IMG/VR virus record: IMGVR_UViG_3300011114_000818
Coordinates: 1-33,249 of that record
Source: a virus
DNA: 33,249 bases
Reading direction: 5' to 3' (one strand)
Positions 11,297 through 18,934 of this stretch are shown here, one piece after another; the first letter of the stretch is position 1; every line of letters starts with the position of its first letter. The notes beneath the pieces are model-generated. The model had not been told where the DNA came from. It made no database searches and saw only the letters and a list, made by a program, of their open reading frames with translations. A program made the translations under genes and the position numbers.

Positions 11297-11371
11297 TGGC
11301 TGGCGAGGTAGGGCTTGAACCTACGACCGCCCGGTTAACAGCCGGGAGCTCTACCACTGAGCTACTCGCCA
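11297..11371 (-). tRNA. tRNA-Asn (GUU anticodon), CCA encoded
   Basis: On the minus strand a complete cloverleaf is seen. The acceptor is TGGCGAG/CTCGCCA (7 pairs), the D arm GCTC-AGTGGTA-GAGC, the anticodon arm CCCGG-CTGTTAA-CCGGG with anticodon GTT, and the T arm GTAGG-TTCAAGC-CCTAC. A discriminator G is followed by an encoded CCA (11299..11297). The 5' end overlaps the last ten bases of the terminase large-subunit gene, including its TAG stop, so the tRNA must be cut out of the terminase transcript. Virion proteins here are visibly Asn-rich, which may explain carriage (inference). Confidence 0.93.
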
Positions 11372-12804
11372 AATTCATTCCATTGCGGTTCCCATGCCGC
11401 TTGTTCTTGTTCAATCTTTTGAGCTCGTTCTATTTCCTGATCCCAAAGCTTTTTGTTCTCCGCTTCATGCCAAGCTTTTGATCCGCGAGCAATTTGATCC
11501 GGTGCAGGATCGGATAAGTAAGGTCTGCTCATTAAGCCATAGCGAATCATATCATAAGCGTCATCACCTGAGTTGTGATCTCCCTCGATGGCATCGACTT
11601 TTAACACGTCCTCCACTCGATCAGGATCGTGAATCATTCGAGAGAGAGTGTCGTAACTCATTGGGCAGGTATTGAATATTTGAAAACGTGGCGACTCATT
11701 GGGCCGTTGCTGCCAAGCTAAATAGGACCTAAGTTGAGCTGCGCCTTGAATGCGGTCAATTACAGCAGGTTTTAGTTGAATGCCATGCGTTTGAAACTGC
11801 TCAGCGACGGTCGGAGGCTGTGCGTCGTCTCTCAATGTGCTTTTTTGAGTCCAGCAGTCTCGCCCACCGACGATCGGATAAAGAAGCGGCGTGTCTTCAT
11901 AGCTATTGATTAGTTTTGCGAACTGATCGACGCGCATTTGAGCTTGGATAAGTTCTCGGTAGAGGTAAACGCATCCGTCTTCATCGACTGCGAACCATCC
12001 AAAGGCGGCCGGGTGATTGTACCCGTAATCGTACGCTCCAAATCGGTTCCAGTGCTTTGGGATTTGGAAAGGTTTAATAAAATGCTTTTCGCGGTTAATT
12101 TCGCGGAAAAACTGGCCAGCAAAGATGTCCCAATCACCGTATCTAAATGCCTTTCTGATTGCTTCGTTTGGTTCTGATTCAAGCCGATGAACATAGTTTG
12201 GGTCGTTCTCCATCAAGGCCGGATTATCGTCTACCAGGGCTTGGATGAAGGTATAATCCTGAGGACGTTCTCTTTCGTTAAATCGACGGTCAACGAATAA
12301 ACGCTTGAGCCACCCATGACCAATACCACCAGGGTTTCCGGTGAGGATGGCACGGGCTGAAATGTTAGGGTTACTGGTTCGGTTTGATCCAAGCAAAGTT
12401 CTAAACATTTGCTCGGTCCATTGACCAGCCTCGTCGATGGCAAGATCGTGAAACTCTCTTCCTTGGTACGACCATACATCTGATTCATTCGCGCAGTGGC
12501 AGAATTGAAGAACTGAGCCATTAGGAAGTGAAAGAATCTTTTTAGATTCATTATAATATTCCTTAAGGTCTGGATAGGCTTGAAAGAGCGGTCGAATGTG
12601 ATTAGCCTCAAGTTCAGGGTACGTCCTACGGAAGATTGCCCCGTTACTTCCGGCGTATTTAAAACGCCGCAGCAGCATAATCAGCTGCAATCCTTTACTC
12701 TTCCCACCTCCACGTGCCCCTCCATAGAAAGTAACCGGGAAATCTTCTATGGCTTTAGCAAATTGCTTTTGTTTTGGTTGTAACGCAATGCGCAATTCAA
12801 TCAT
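11362..12804 (-). CDS. terL: Terminase large subunit (DNA-packaging ATPase and nuclease)
   Basis: A 480-residue protein. It drives genome packaging at the portal and cuts concatemers. The Walker A motif GGARGGGKS is at 28-36 and Walker B with the catalytic Glu (LAIDEA) at 121-126. A coupling-type segment ILTGNPGGIGHGW is near 153-165. The nuclease domain of RNase H fold starts at about 255 with GAYDYGYN (Asp 259) and carries the later acidic cluster DDAYD at 414-418. Length is usual for the family. The start overlaps the small-subunit stop by four bases, and the last ten bases double as the 5' end of tRNA-Asn. Confidence 0.95.
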   Translation of the reverse strand: MIELRIALQPKQKQFAKAIEDFPVTFYGGARGGGKSKGLQLIMLLRRFKYAGSNGAIFRRTYPELEANHIRPLFQAYPDLKEYYNESKKILSLPNGSVLQFCHCANESDVWSYQGREFHDLAIDEAGQWTEQMFRTLLGSNRTSNPNISARAILTGNPGGIGHGWLKRLFVDRRFNERERPQDYTFIQALVDDNPALMENDPNYVHRLESEPNEAIRKAFRYGDWDIFAGQFFREINREKHFIKPFQIPKHWNRFGAYDYGYNHPAAFGWFAVDEDGCVYLYRELIQAQMRVDQFAKLINSYEDTPLLYPIVGGRDCWTQKSTLRDDAQPPTVAEQFQTHGIQLKPAVIDRIQGAAQLRSYLAWQQRPNESPRFQIFNTCPMSYDTLSRMIHDPDRVEDVLKVDAIEGDHNSGDDAYDMIRYGLMSRPYLSDPAPDQIARGSKAWHEAENKKLWDQEIERAQKIEQEQAAWEPQWNEFGE

Positions 12805-13088
12805 GTTTTGGAATAGTCTTCCACCAAGATCTTGAAGCCTTGACCATCGGAATCGGTCATCACGTGATCCACTGACTTTTTTTGAGGATAAACATAGCGC
12901 ATCAGCTTTTCAATACAGTCAAACCGGTCTTTTGGATCATCAATTTCCCGTAAAGCTGCAACCGCTTCCCTGGGTAAATCAACGCCCAATTGTTCTAACT
13001 GCTCAAGCAGTTGTTCGGTCTTCTTGTTATGCGCTCCTTTTTGTCTGCCACTGCCCGGTGGCTTCGGTCTACCTTTCGCTGCACCCAT
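12801..13088 (-). CDS. terS: Probable terminase small subunit
   Basis: A 95-residue protein that overlaps terL by four bases. The N-terminus GAAKGRPKPPGSGRQKGAHN is the basic Gly/Pro pattern common at the start of phage small terminase or DNA-binding proteins. A helical region follows (TEQLLEQLEQLGVDLPREAV) and then a C-terminal QGFKILVEDYSKT. It should recognise packaging sites and regulate TerL. It is shorter than many TerS, so the call rests partly on position. AAGG nine bases upstream of ATG is a moderate ribosome site. Confidence 0.7.
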   Translation of the reverse strand: MGAAKGRPKPPGSGRQKGAHNKKTEQLLEQLEQLGVDLPREAVAALREIDDPKDRFDCIEKLMRYVYPQKKSVDHVMTDSDGQGFKILVEDYSKT

Positions 13089-13115
13089 ATTTATCTACCT
13101 TAGATTTGTCAAGTA

Positions 13116-13352
13116 TTAGTGTAATTTATTTAATTCCTTAAGAATTAATCTTACCGTTACGTTGCTTTTCCCTCTAAACGTAGCTTTGCCAATGTTTAGG
13201 AGTTGCCATTTCACATTATAGCCTTTGTCACCCACTTCAGGCACTTGATCTAGAATTGAATCTAATTCATTGCCATCAATCTCATAAACATAGTTTACAG
13301 GTTTTCTAAAATCGTTATAATCCAAGATCTTGATCAGTTGAAATTTGCGCAT
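13116..13352 (-). CDS. Unknown small protein
   Basis: A 78-residue protein of unknown function (MRKFQLIKILDYNDFRKP... ATFRGKSNVTVRLILKELNK), probably an alpha/beta domain without Cys or membrane segment. It overlaps the upstream gene by 38 bases in another frame. The upstream gene is well formed, so the overlap looks genuine. It lies 27 bases before the terminase small subunit. Confidence 0.6.
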   Translation of the reverse strand: MRKFQLIKILDYNDFRKPVNYVYEIDGNELDSILDQVPEVGDKGYNVKWQLLNIGKATFRGKSNVTVRLILKELNKLH

Positions 13353-13794
13353 GACTGATTGCCTTAGGCTTGCCAGTTATTGTGACATTTCCTTTGGCAC
13401 CCCCCATAATTTGTTTATTTTGTTGGATCAATGTATCGCTTTGCGACACGACGTTCACATCACTCCCAGGTTTAAACGCATTGGCGCTGGCTTCGCGAGC
13501 AGCTGCCACTTGCGCGTCCATTGGCTTTTCTCGTTTAGAACGTGCTACGGCGGGATGACCTGTAATCTCTTCTTTTTCCATCAACTCACTGGCGTTTAAA
13601 GCGTCCATTGAGGCAACATTTGTGCTTGGCACCAAGGAAATTTTACCTTTAAACTCAATCATCAAGAGTTGATCATCGAAATCATAGGTCAGCACTGCGT
13701 TTTTCTGCGCTGCTATGATTTTAGTGCCAAGATTGGTTCCTTGCATGAAGAGAGGGTTATGAAGTTCTGCAAACGATATTTTGATTTTTCTCAT
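13315..13794 (-). CDS. Unknown protein of the early-late boundary cluster
   Basis: A 159-residue protein. The N-terminal 65 residues form a beta-like domain (RKIKISFAELHNPLFMQGTN; LTYDFDDQLLMIEFKGKISL). The rest is Ala/Lys/Gln rich and probably disordered. It starts four bases after the GNAT-like gene stop. No family recognised. Confidence 0.65.
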   Translation of the reverse strand: MRKIKISFAELHNPLFMQGTNLGTKIIAAQKNAVLTYDFDDQLLMIEFKGKISLVPSTNVASMDALNASELMEKEEITGHPAVARSKREKPMDAQVAAAREASANAFKPGSDVNVVSQSDTLIQQNKQIMGGAKGNVTITGKPKAISHAQISTDQDLGL

Positions 13795-13797
13795 AAA

Positions 13798-14250
13798 TTA
13801 CCTAAACGGGTTAAAGATTATATTCTTATGCTTTTTCCAAATTCGGCGGCCTACCTTTGTCAGATGCGTTACGGTAGTTACATCCCTTGGTACTAAGCTT
13901 GTAGCTATGCCTTGATTGCGTGCTCCAATCTCTTGCTTCACAAACACATAATGGAGCGCATCGCCTTCAAAACAAGCCCAACCCAATAATATGTCAAAAT
14001 CGTCGGGTAATACAGCTAGTTTGAATTGAGTATTGGGCCTGAGCATGATGCGCTTAATCACGTCGTCATAGACTTGATAATAGGTGTCTGTGTCGATATC
14101 ATCGAACCACCCGTTGCCGTATTTGAGAGAGCGTAACCAAGTCTGATAGATGAACCCGTGGTATGGCCTAAGTCCTTCATCGTTTCCAGCGAGAGTAAGG
14201 ATTGACCAGCCCCGGTTGGCTATCGTTTGAGTTTCCAACGTCTCAACCAA
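13798..14250 (-). CDS. GNAT-like acetyltransferase-fold protein
   Basis: About 150 residues. The acyl-CoA loop pattern of GNAT proteins is seen in YVFVKQEIGARNQGIATSLV (R-N-Q-G-I-A in place of the usual R/Q-x-x-G-x-G/A), preceded by strands FKLAVLPDDFDILLGWACFE. The end THLTKVGRRIWKKHKNIIFN is the expected C-terminal half. No ATG exists near the start. TTG at 14250 (with AAAGG eight bases upstream) or TTG at 14238 is likely used; both overlap the HTH gene. The substrate is unknown. Phages encode such proteins both as enzymes and as structural derivatives. Confidence 0.65.
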   Translation of the reverse strand: MVETLETQTIANRGWSILTLAGNDEGLRPYHGFIYQTWLRSLKYGNGWFDDIDTDTYYQVYDDVIKRIMLRPNTQFKLAVLPDDFDILLGWACFEGDALHYVFVKQEIGARNQGIATSLVPRDVTTVTHLTKVGRRIWKKHKNIIFNPFR

Positions 14251-14585
14251 CGTGTAAGCCTTTCGTAAATTGTGGATCGGTGAAGTTTAACACTAAGTTG
14301 CTCCCTGATCTTTTTTTGGGAGACCCCTTGAGAATAGAGAGTGAGAATCTCTAAATCAATGGGGTCTCGGATGGGTTGTTCGTTCATCTTATTTTGAATG
14401 ACGTTGTAGAACTCAACTTTTGCCTCTACCTGCATGTGAGAGACTTTGTACTTAAGTTGAGCACTGGTCTTTTTTAAGTACCATTCCCCTTTTTTTAAAG
14501 TCTCGCAGTCCTCAAAACCTGAGTCAGCAAGCTTTTGGTACCAGCACTGCTGTAGTTCAAGAAACTCCTTGGACTTCCTTTTCAC
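14220..14585 (-). CDS. Small HTH-type DNA-binding protein
   Basis: A 121-residue, basic protein starting at GTG. The C-terminal part holds a helix-turn-helix candidate (DLEILTLYSQGVSQKKIREQ, then LHRSTIYERLTRWLRR), in the style of sigma-region or resolvase HTHs. It is encoded at the head of the leftward late series, just before the packaging genes. A late regulator or a terminase-accessory DNA binder are both possible. It overlaps both neighbours by about 30 bases. Confidence 0.6.
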   Translation of the reverse strand: MKRKSKEFLELQQCWYQKLADSGFEDCETLKKGEWYLKKTSAQLKYKVSHMQVEAKVEFYNVIQNKMNEQPIRDPIDLEILTLYSQGVSQKKIREQLSVKLHRSTIYERLTRWLRRWKLKR

Positions 14586-14961
14586 TCTCCTTAGCCTCTT
14601 TATCTCTTTTGATCTGTTGGAAAACGGAGTGTGCTACCTCGTTAGCAGCGGCCTTTCTTAAAGAGTGAATGAAATAGGAGTCAGGCTTGTGATCTTCCGT
14701 TGGTCCCAAAGCCATGAGCATGGCAGCCAAAGCAGCTTTGAGACTGGTTTCGTCTTCGGTGGGAATCAATGCGCCTGCAATAATGCGTGTCGACCACTCC
14801 TCAAATTCCTTTATACCCATTGGAAGGGGTCGCAACTCCTCCATTTGGGTTAAGATTACACCCTTGGGAGTCAATGCGCTATTGTTGCGGGTGGGAAAAC
14901 AAGTGACCTTGATGGCAGCGGTAAAAAACACCAGTGCAATGATGCAAAGGATTGTGATCAT
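14557..14961 (-). CDS. Membrane-anchored unknown protein
   Basis: A 134-residue protein with an N-terminal hydrophobic segment (ITILCIIALVFFTAAIKV) that should anchor it in the inner membrane, followed by a soluble, mixed-charge domain. Its ATG overlaps the stop of the coiled-coil gene (ATGA). No enzymatic motif. With the coiled-coil neighbour it could be a spanin-like or superinfection-exclusion protein, but nothing decides this. Confidence 0.6.
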   Translation of the reverse strand: MITILCIIALVFFTAAIKVTCFPTRNNSALTPKGVILTQMEELRPLPMGIKEFEEWSTRIIAGALIPTEDETSLKAALAAMLMALGPTEDHKPDSYFIHSLRKAAANEVAHSVFQQIKRDKEAKESEKEVQGVS

Positions 14962-15188
14962 GTTTGTGACTCAGGCGGAAGAACCGATTCAGGCTCAACG
15001 GCTTTTAAAGGTTCAACAGGCAAAGCCAAACCTTCTGCATTCAGCTCTAAAAGTTTTTTGGTTGAGTCTAAAATTTCAGCTTTATAACGGTCAACTTCAG
15101 CTTGAGCTTGAGCCATGACTCGAGTTTTGTGGCCGAGCATAATTGCGATTTGAGAGTATTCTTGGTCAATTTCTTGGCGTGTACGCAT
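14958..15188 (-). CDS. Small coiled-coil protein, first gene of the late leftward series
   Basis: A 76-residue protein: RTRQEIDQEYSQIAIMLGHK and AQAQAEVDRYKAEILDSTKK form a probable coiled coil, followed by a Pro/Glu-rich tail. The start ATG has AAGGAG four bases upstream. It lies right after a strong terminator that ends the replication genes, so a promoter should lie in 15189..15240, although no clear consensus is visible there. Confidence 0.65.
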   Translation of the reverse strand: MRTRQEIDQEYSQIAIMLGHKTRVMAQAQAEVDRYKAEILDSTKKLLELNAEGLALPVEPLKAVEPESVLPPESQT

Positions 15189-15235
15189 AAATCTCCTTAG
15201 TTTTGATGAGATTTACTTAATTTAGACCAATAATC

Positions 15236-15275
15236 AAATAAAAAAGCCCGGCCTTTTGGGGTTTGAGCCGGGCTT
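15236..15275 (-). terminator. Strong terminator separating replication and late genes
   Basis: A perfect ten-pair stem (AAAGCCCGGC/GCCGGGCTTT) with a 13-base loop. On the minus strand it is followed by TTTTTTATTT. The symmetrical stem would work weakly on the plus strand too. The remaining part of 15189..15345 holds no gene. Confidence 0.93.
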
Positions 15276-15345
15276 TCTGTGAGCTTGATTGATTGATTTG
15301 ATTTTTGTTGGTTTGCTTCAGTTTACTGCCTGTAATGAGTTTACA

Positions 15346-15618
15346 TCATTCAAGCAAACGATCAACAGCCGATTTATTTTTTCTGTTTTTATAAATGTTA
15401 ATAAATTTAAGAATTGAATCTAAATAGAGTTGGCCCTCTAGTTTACAACCTTCTGACAATTCAGGTTGATCTAACTCGCCAGCTAAAGCTGTGTCAAAAC
15501 GATCAATGGCCTTTGACCATGCATCATTATAATGGGTGTTAATATACTTGATAGCTCCTGGCAAGTATTCCATCTCTATGTTTTTTTCAATCGTTAAAAT
15601 GATATCAGAGAATTTCAC
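15346..15618 (-). CDS. Unknown protein coupled to the helicase gene
   Basis: A 90-residue protein. I chose GTG 15618 because GAAGGAGGG lies seven bases before it inside the end of the helicase gene; a longer frame from 15660 lacks such a site. The sequence (KFSDIILTIEKNIEMEYLPG... YINTHYNDAWSKAIDRFDTA... LKFINIYKNRKNKSAVDRLL) is helical and resembles no enzyme. It overlaps the helicase by 14 bases and ends the replication block, so a helicase or replication accessory role is inferred. Confidence 0.65.
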   Translation of the reverse strand: MKFSDIILTIEKNIEMEYLPGAIKYINTHYNDAWSKAIDRFDTALAGELDQPELSEGCKLEGQLYLDSILKFINIYKNRKNKSAVDRLLE

Positions 15619-16486
15619 GATATCGCCCTCCTTCAGAAGTAACCCAAACACTTTTGCCAACGTTTTGGCCCATGCGTCTTAATTTTCGTATTGTAATCTC
15701 TCGACACATTGCACCCCGCGATCCTGACTTAATGTCCTCTGGCTTGGGTTTATTTAATAATAGCACGTTATGAGCTTCTTGAACTGCTGTCGATGAACCT
15801 TTAATGTCAAACTCACTTTCGACCCGACCGTGTTCGGTTTTCTTTGGATGCATAACCATGACGATATGAATATCGACTTTTTTGCAAAACATAATTAAGT
15901 CGTGCACCACTTTATCCATCATTTCAATTTGACGATTGTCGGCAACCACTTCCAAGAGAAAGTTGAGATTGTCGATAAAGACGATGTCACATCCTTTAAA
16001 ACGTTTATGCCAAAGGATTTCAGCAAGAACTTTTTCGTGATTAATTCGGTTGTCGTAAAGACTTAAATAAAGCCCTTCGGAAGTAAAATACTTGCCAAAA
16101 TTAGTCTGGAAAGATCGAAGGGTATCTTTGGACACTTTTTCGCCCGTATTTAAATCAGCCCCTAGGAAGGCCGACATTGCCCTTTTGACAAAATCTGTAG
16201 CCCCAGTCTCAACCGACATGACAAATGCCCGCCTTGAGTCAGCTAGAAGGCTTTTAGCCCAATTGGCAAGTAGGGTTGTCTTGCCAGCGCCGGTTGGAGC
16301 GCATAAAATGGTAAATTCGCGCATTCGAAACCCGCCTAGCAACGAATTTAATTGAGGCATGGCGGTCAGTGGAATGGAAGGAAATGGGTCAAGTAATTCT
16401 TTTAGTGCGGGCTCATACATTTCGCCCAATGATTTTGAATTGGGTTGAAAATCATCGGCGAGGGCGAGCTTTTCATACCGCTCCAT
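15605..16486 (-). CDS. Replicative helicase, DnaB/T7 gp4 helicase-domain type
   Basis: A 293-residue RecA-fold ATPase without a primase domain. Walker A CAPTGAGKTT is at 62-71, Walker B DIVFIDNLN at 167-175 and the motif 3 His in MVMHPKK at 213. The C-terminal arginine-finger region is ITIRKLRRMGQ at 264-274. The ring helicase unwinds DNA ahead of the fork. The preceding gene looks like an initiator or loader and ends one base before its start. No phage DNA polymerase or primase was found, so host enzymes are probably used. Confidence 0.9.
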   Translation of the reverse strand: MERYEKLALADDFQPNSKSLGEMYEPALKELLDPFPSIPLTAMPQLNSLLGGFRMREFTILCAPTGAGKTTLLANWAKSLLADSRRAFVMSVETGATDFVKRAMSAFLGADLNTGEKVSKDTLRSFQTNFGKYFTSEGLYLSLYDNRINHEKVLAEILWHKRFKGCDIVFIDNLNFLLEVVADNRQIEMMDKVVHDLIMFCKKVDIHIVMVMHPKKTEHGRVESEFDIKGSSTAVQEAHNVLLLNKPKPEDIKSGSRGAMCREITIRKLRRMGQNVGKSVWVTSEGGRYREIL

Positions 16487-16487
16487 T

Positions 16488-17219
16488 TTATTCCTTCAAT
16501 TTCAACAATGGATGGTTAATATTATCTGGATCAAACCCACGATCTAACAATTCTTGCCGAGTTAGTAAAGCAACTGTATTTATTGAGCCTAATTCTCGCC
16601 AGTCTAATTTTAAAAATCGTTCAAAATGTTTTCGATACTTTGAGTCAGTCGATTGCATGTAATTTTTAATTGCAGTTTTTAATAGCTCTTGATCGTCAGG
16701 CCCAAGCTTCATCGCTTTGAAATCGTCAAAGCTCTTTCGCTTGTCGCCTTTGACTCCCTCTCGTTGATATAGTTGCCAAAAAGACTCAAACTCTGGTGAA
16801 TAAGCCGGAGGCTTTTCACATTTATTTCTCTTCTCTTCTTCTCTCTTCTCTTCTTCTCTAGCGTGACGCGTGCGTAACGTGTACGTAACGTTCGCGTACG
16901 CGTCTTCGTCATTTGCTGCAATTTTCACTGAAATAAAGCCAAATTTGCACAATTGATCAATCGCACGATCGATTTCTTGACTCTTAAAGTTAGCTATTCG
17001 TGTTGCATGGTCTAAATTTAACCTGACTTCTTCACTCTGTTTTCGACTTGCCAGACACAATAAATAGATCAAAAAAACTTTGTCACCGTGATTCAAACTA
17101 AAAAAATCCGAATCGTCAAAAATTGAATTTGGAATCCTAAACCACGACGGATTTTTAACGTCGTTTCGAGGATTGAATTTTTTCCAATTGATAATCCTGA
17201 TGATGTCTCCTGTTTGCAT
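16488..17219 (-). CDS. Replication initiator-like protein (DnaD/phage O-type)
   Basis: A 243-residue protein. The N-terminal half (about 20-110) looks like a winged helix-turn-helix (SWFRIPNSIFDDSDFFSLNH; ATRIANFKSQEIDRAIDQLC). A charged linker EEEKREEEKR follows, and then a C-terminal domain (about 140-225, FESFWQLYQREGVKGDKRKS) like DnaD or phage replication O proteins, which recruit helicase. It is the first gene of the leftward block before the helicase. GAGG six bases before ATG is the ribosome site. The linker DNA is a run of simple TTCTC repeats. Confidence 0.75.
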   Translation of the reverse strand: MQTGDIIRIINWKKFNPRNDVKNPSWFRIPNSIFDDSDFFSLNHGDKVFLIYLLCLASRKQSEEVRLNLDHATRIANFKSQEIDRAIDQLCKFGFISVKIAANDEDAYANVTYTLRTRHAREEEKREEEKRNKCEKPPAYSPEFESFWQLYQREGVKGDKRKSFDDFKAMKLGPDDQELLKTAIKNYMQSTDSKYRKHFERFLKLDWRELGSINTVALLTRQELLDRGFDPDNINHPLLKLKE

Positions 17220-17236
17220 AAATCCTCAAAATAGGC

Positions 17237-17260
17237 CCCAGGGGATTGGCGTCCCCTGGG
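17237..17260 (-). promoter_or_regulatory. Perfect hairpin in the leader of the replication genes
   Basis: CCCAGGGGA and TCCCCTGGG form nine perfect pairs with a six-base loop in the 5' leader of the initiator gene. It is followed by GCCTATTTTG and then GAGG. The short T run makes it a possible attenuator or an mRNA-stability hairpin. Confidence 0.6.
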
Positions 17261-17405
17261 ACGGATGATGTGATTTTGAGACATAGGCACTGAGCGTTGC
17301 GCTCATAGATATAATGAATTTACTTCACCACACCATCGTTACAACTAAAAAACTTTTTTGGCCTACAGTCTCAAGTAGCCTCGCCAAAGGCTGCATTCGA
17401 AAATC

Positions 17406-17434
17406 ACCTTACCGCGCCTATGGCCGCTTGTCAA
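17406..17434 (-). promoter_or_regulatory. Candidate leftward early promoter
   Basis: TTGACA (17434..17429), a 17-base spacer and TAAGGT (17411..17406) on the minus strand. The -35 is perfect and the -10 weak. It would give a leader of about 185 bases to the initiator gene containing GAGCG-CAA-CGCTC and the 17237..17260 hairpin. The 264 bases 17220..17483 hold no gene and are AT-rich in part, a plausible origin or control region. Confidence 0.5.
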
Positions 17435-17465
17435 CGTTCATCAATCTACTTTACTTAATAATTCA

Positions 17466-17495
17466 TTGACTGGATTGACCGCAATGCATTATAGT
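17466..17495 (+). promoter_or_regulatory. Candidate rightward promoter
   Basis: TTGACT, an 18-base spacer and TATAGT on the plus strand, both close to the sigma-70 consensus. It would drive the exported-protein, ERF, SSB and endolysin genes. It overlaps the first possible ATG (17484) of the 17484..17807 gene, so if real that gene starts further in. Confidence 0.5.
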
Positions 17496-17807
17496 GCGCT
17501 TGTGAAATTTGCAATGATAGGAGTTGGTTTATTAATGATTTTTGCTGATATTGCTTTAGGGTGTGAAGTAAAACAAGTGACTCATATGGTTGACATAGTC
17601 GGTCACGTCTACAAAGTAACAGCGCATGATTGCGGACAGACTTTTGAAATTTCTGTGACATGTGGAGACGATACCTATTTAACCCTATATGACGTACCCC
17701 CAAAATTCGTTGAGGAAGCTTTTAAACGTTTAGAAAAAATTATTCCTCAATCTGCGTTATATTGGAAACCTAACACCCGAACTAAATTTATTGCATTAAC
17801 GCACTAA
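17484..17807 (+). CDS. Exported cysteine-containing small protein
   Basis: A 107-residue protein from ATG 17484, or 101 from GTG 17502 (KFAMIGVGLLMIFADIALGC), which would give a compact signal peptide starting Met-Lys. The hydrophobic stretch ends in ALGC, so it could be cleaved as a secretory protein or less ideally as a lipoprotein. The mature part holds two more Cys (HDCGQ, VTCGDD), possibly a disulfide, and a small alpha/beta body. Function unknown. Periplasmic early proteins of phages can act in superinfection exclusion, but nothing here proves it. The promoter at 17466..17495 favours the GTG start. Confidence 0.6.
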   Translation: MHYSALVKFAMIGVGLLMIFADIALGCEVKQVTHMVDIVGHVYKVTAHDCGQTFEISVTCGDDTYLTLYDVPPKFVEEAFKRLEKIIPQSALYWKPNTRTKFIALTH

Positions 17808-17836
17808 GTTTTATAGCTTCGAAACCCAGTTGAGTC

Positions 17837-17882
17837 ACCGTGGTCGGGGGTTTATCGTAACGGCTTAAACATCGACCACGGT
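17837..17882 (+). promoter_or_regulatory. Long leader hairpin before the ERF gene
   Basis: ACCGTGGTCG and CGACCACGGT form ten perfect pairs. Inside lies GTTTA-TCGTAACGGCT-TAAAC, so a long two-part stem forms. It stands between the exported-protein gene and ERF and is followed by ATTTTG, a weak terminator tail, about 20 bases before the GGAG ribosome site. It may be an attenuator or a protein-binding leader. Confidence 0.5.
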
Positions 17883-17909
17883 ATTTTGCCCTAATGGGCT
17901 GGAGTATTT

Positions 17910-18548
17910 ATGAATCAATCTCCCGAAATTAAAGAATTGTTCGCCGCGCTCACCAAGGCGCAAGTTGCCATAAAAGGCGCATCGAAAGACTCTAAAAACC
18001 CTCATTTTAAAAACGTGTATGCAAGTCTTGAGAGCACTTGGGATGCAGTCAAAGACGCACTCGCTGATAACGGTCTCTGCATCACTCAACTGGTGCACGA
18101 AGCTAATTCTCATTATTATTTGATGACTACCTTGGGCCATGTGTCCGGCCAATGGATTAGCAGCAGCATTCCACTGCTTATGCAAAAACATGACATGCAA
18201 GGACTGGGTTCAGCCATCACTTATGCCCGACGCTATGGATTACAAGCAATTCTTTCGTGCCCTAGCATCGACGATGATGGCGAAGGATCAGTAGCGCCTA
18301 GAACTGCGCCCGTTGCTCCTGTAGCGCCGCTTAAAGTTGCCAAACCTGCAACAGTTTTTGGCTCCTGGAAATTTGCTGCTGGTAAATACGCAGGTAAACA
18401 TCCAAAAGATTTAACTGATGATGAATTGGTAAAATATTTTGGCGAATTAAAAGTATTTGTACAAGACAATCCAGGTAAAGCAAAAGATCCCCAGTTGGTT
18501 GAAGTGTTAAGTTATTTAGTAATTGAAATGGAATCAAGAAAACTATGA
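17910..18548 (+). CDS. erf: ERF-family single-strand annealing protein
   Basis: A 212-residue recombinase. Family signatures are KDSKNPHFKNVYASL at 26-40, HVSGQWISSSIPL at 77-89, QGLGSAITYARRYGL at 97-111 and DDDGE at 121-125. The protein anneals complementary single strands, allowing circularisation and recombination-dependent replication. The C-terminal 70 residues (FGSWKFAAGKYAGKHPKDLT and on) are a small domain seen in some ERF proteins after a Pro/Ala linker. GGAG six bases before ATG is the ribosome site. SSB follows with a four-base overlap, a usual partnership. Confidence 0.93.
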   Translation: MNQSPEIKELFAALTKAQVAIKGASKDSKNPHFKNVYASLESTWDAVKDALADNGLCITQLVHEANSHYYLMTTLGHVSGQWISSSIPLLMQKHDMQGLGSAITYARRYGLQAILSCPSIDDDGEGSVAPRTAPVAPVAPLKVAKPATVFGSWKFAAGKYAGKHPKDLTDDELVKYFGELKVFVQDNPGKAKDPQLVEVLSYLVIEMESRKL

Positions 18549-18934
18549 ACGTAAATAAATGTATTATCGTCGGCAAGGTCGGTAACATTCAGGAGCCTAA
18601 GCAAACGAAGGCCGGCCATCAAATGGTGAAATTCTCGGTCGCCGTGTCTAAAAAAGTCAAAGAAGCTTGGGAGACCACTTGGTTTAGTTGCATGCTATTC
18701 AACAAAGGCGCTGAGACGTTTGCCAAATGGTATAAAAAAGGCGATTTAATTTATTGTGAGGGTCAAGTGTCGGCTTCCGCATACATCGCGAAAGATGGCA
18801 CCGCTAAAAGCGATTTATCTTTAATGGTAAACGAGTTCCACAAGTTAAGCACCGGTCAAATAAAAGAAGCCGCACCTACTGAGGTAACAACTCCTTTTTT
18901 AAACGACGACACGCATGAAGACATTCCGTTCTAA
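18545..18934 (+). CDS. ssb: Single-stranded DNA-binding protein
   Basis: A 129-residue protein with an OB-fold at about 1-103 (NKCIIVGKVGNIQEPKQTKA; MVKFSVAVSKKV; WFSCMLFNKGAETFAKWYKK; GDLIYCEGQVS) and an acidic tip ending HEDIPF, the C-terminal hook by which bacterial SSBs recruit partners. It protects ssDNA at forks and in ERF annealing. Start overlaps ERF by four bases and the end overlaps the zinc-ribbon gene by 20. Confidence 0.95.
   Translation: MNVNKCIIVGKVGNIQEPKQTKAGHQMVKFSVAVSKKVKEAWETTWFSCMLFNKGAETFAKWYKKGDLIYCEGQVSASAYIAKDGTAKSDLSLMVNEFHKLSTGQIKEAAPTEVTTPFLNDDTHEDIPF

Noticed and set aside
11296-11481. Plus-strand frame beginning MAGEVGLEPTTARL
   Set aside because: It is the antisense translation of the tRNA-Asn, a well-known false gene pattern.
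16795-16860. TTCTC simple repeat as an iteron-type origin
   Set aside because: It encodes the Glu/Lys/Arg linker of the initiator protein and is irregular, so it is better explained as coding.
17093-17290. Minus-strand frame of 65 residues upstream of the initiator gene
   Set aside because: It overlaps the hairpin leader and the initiator start in another frame, and has low-complexity, non-protein-like content.
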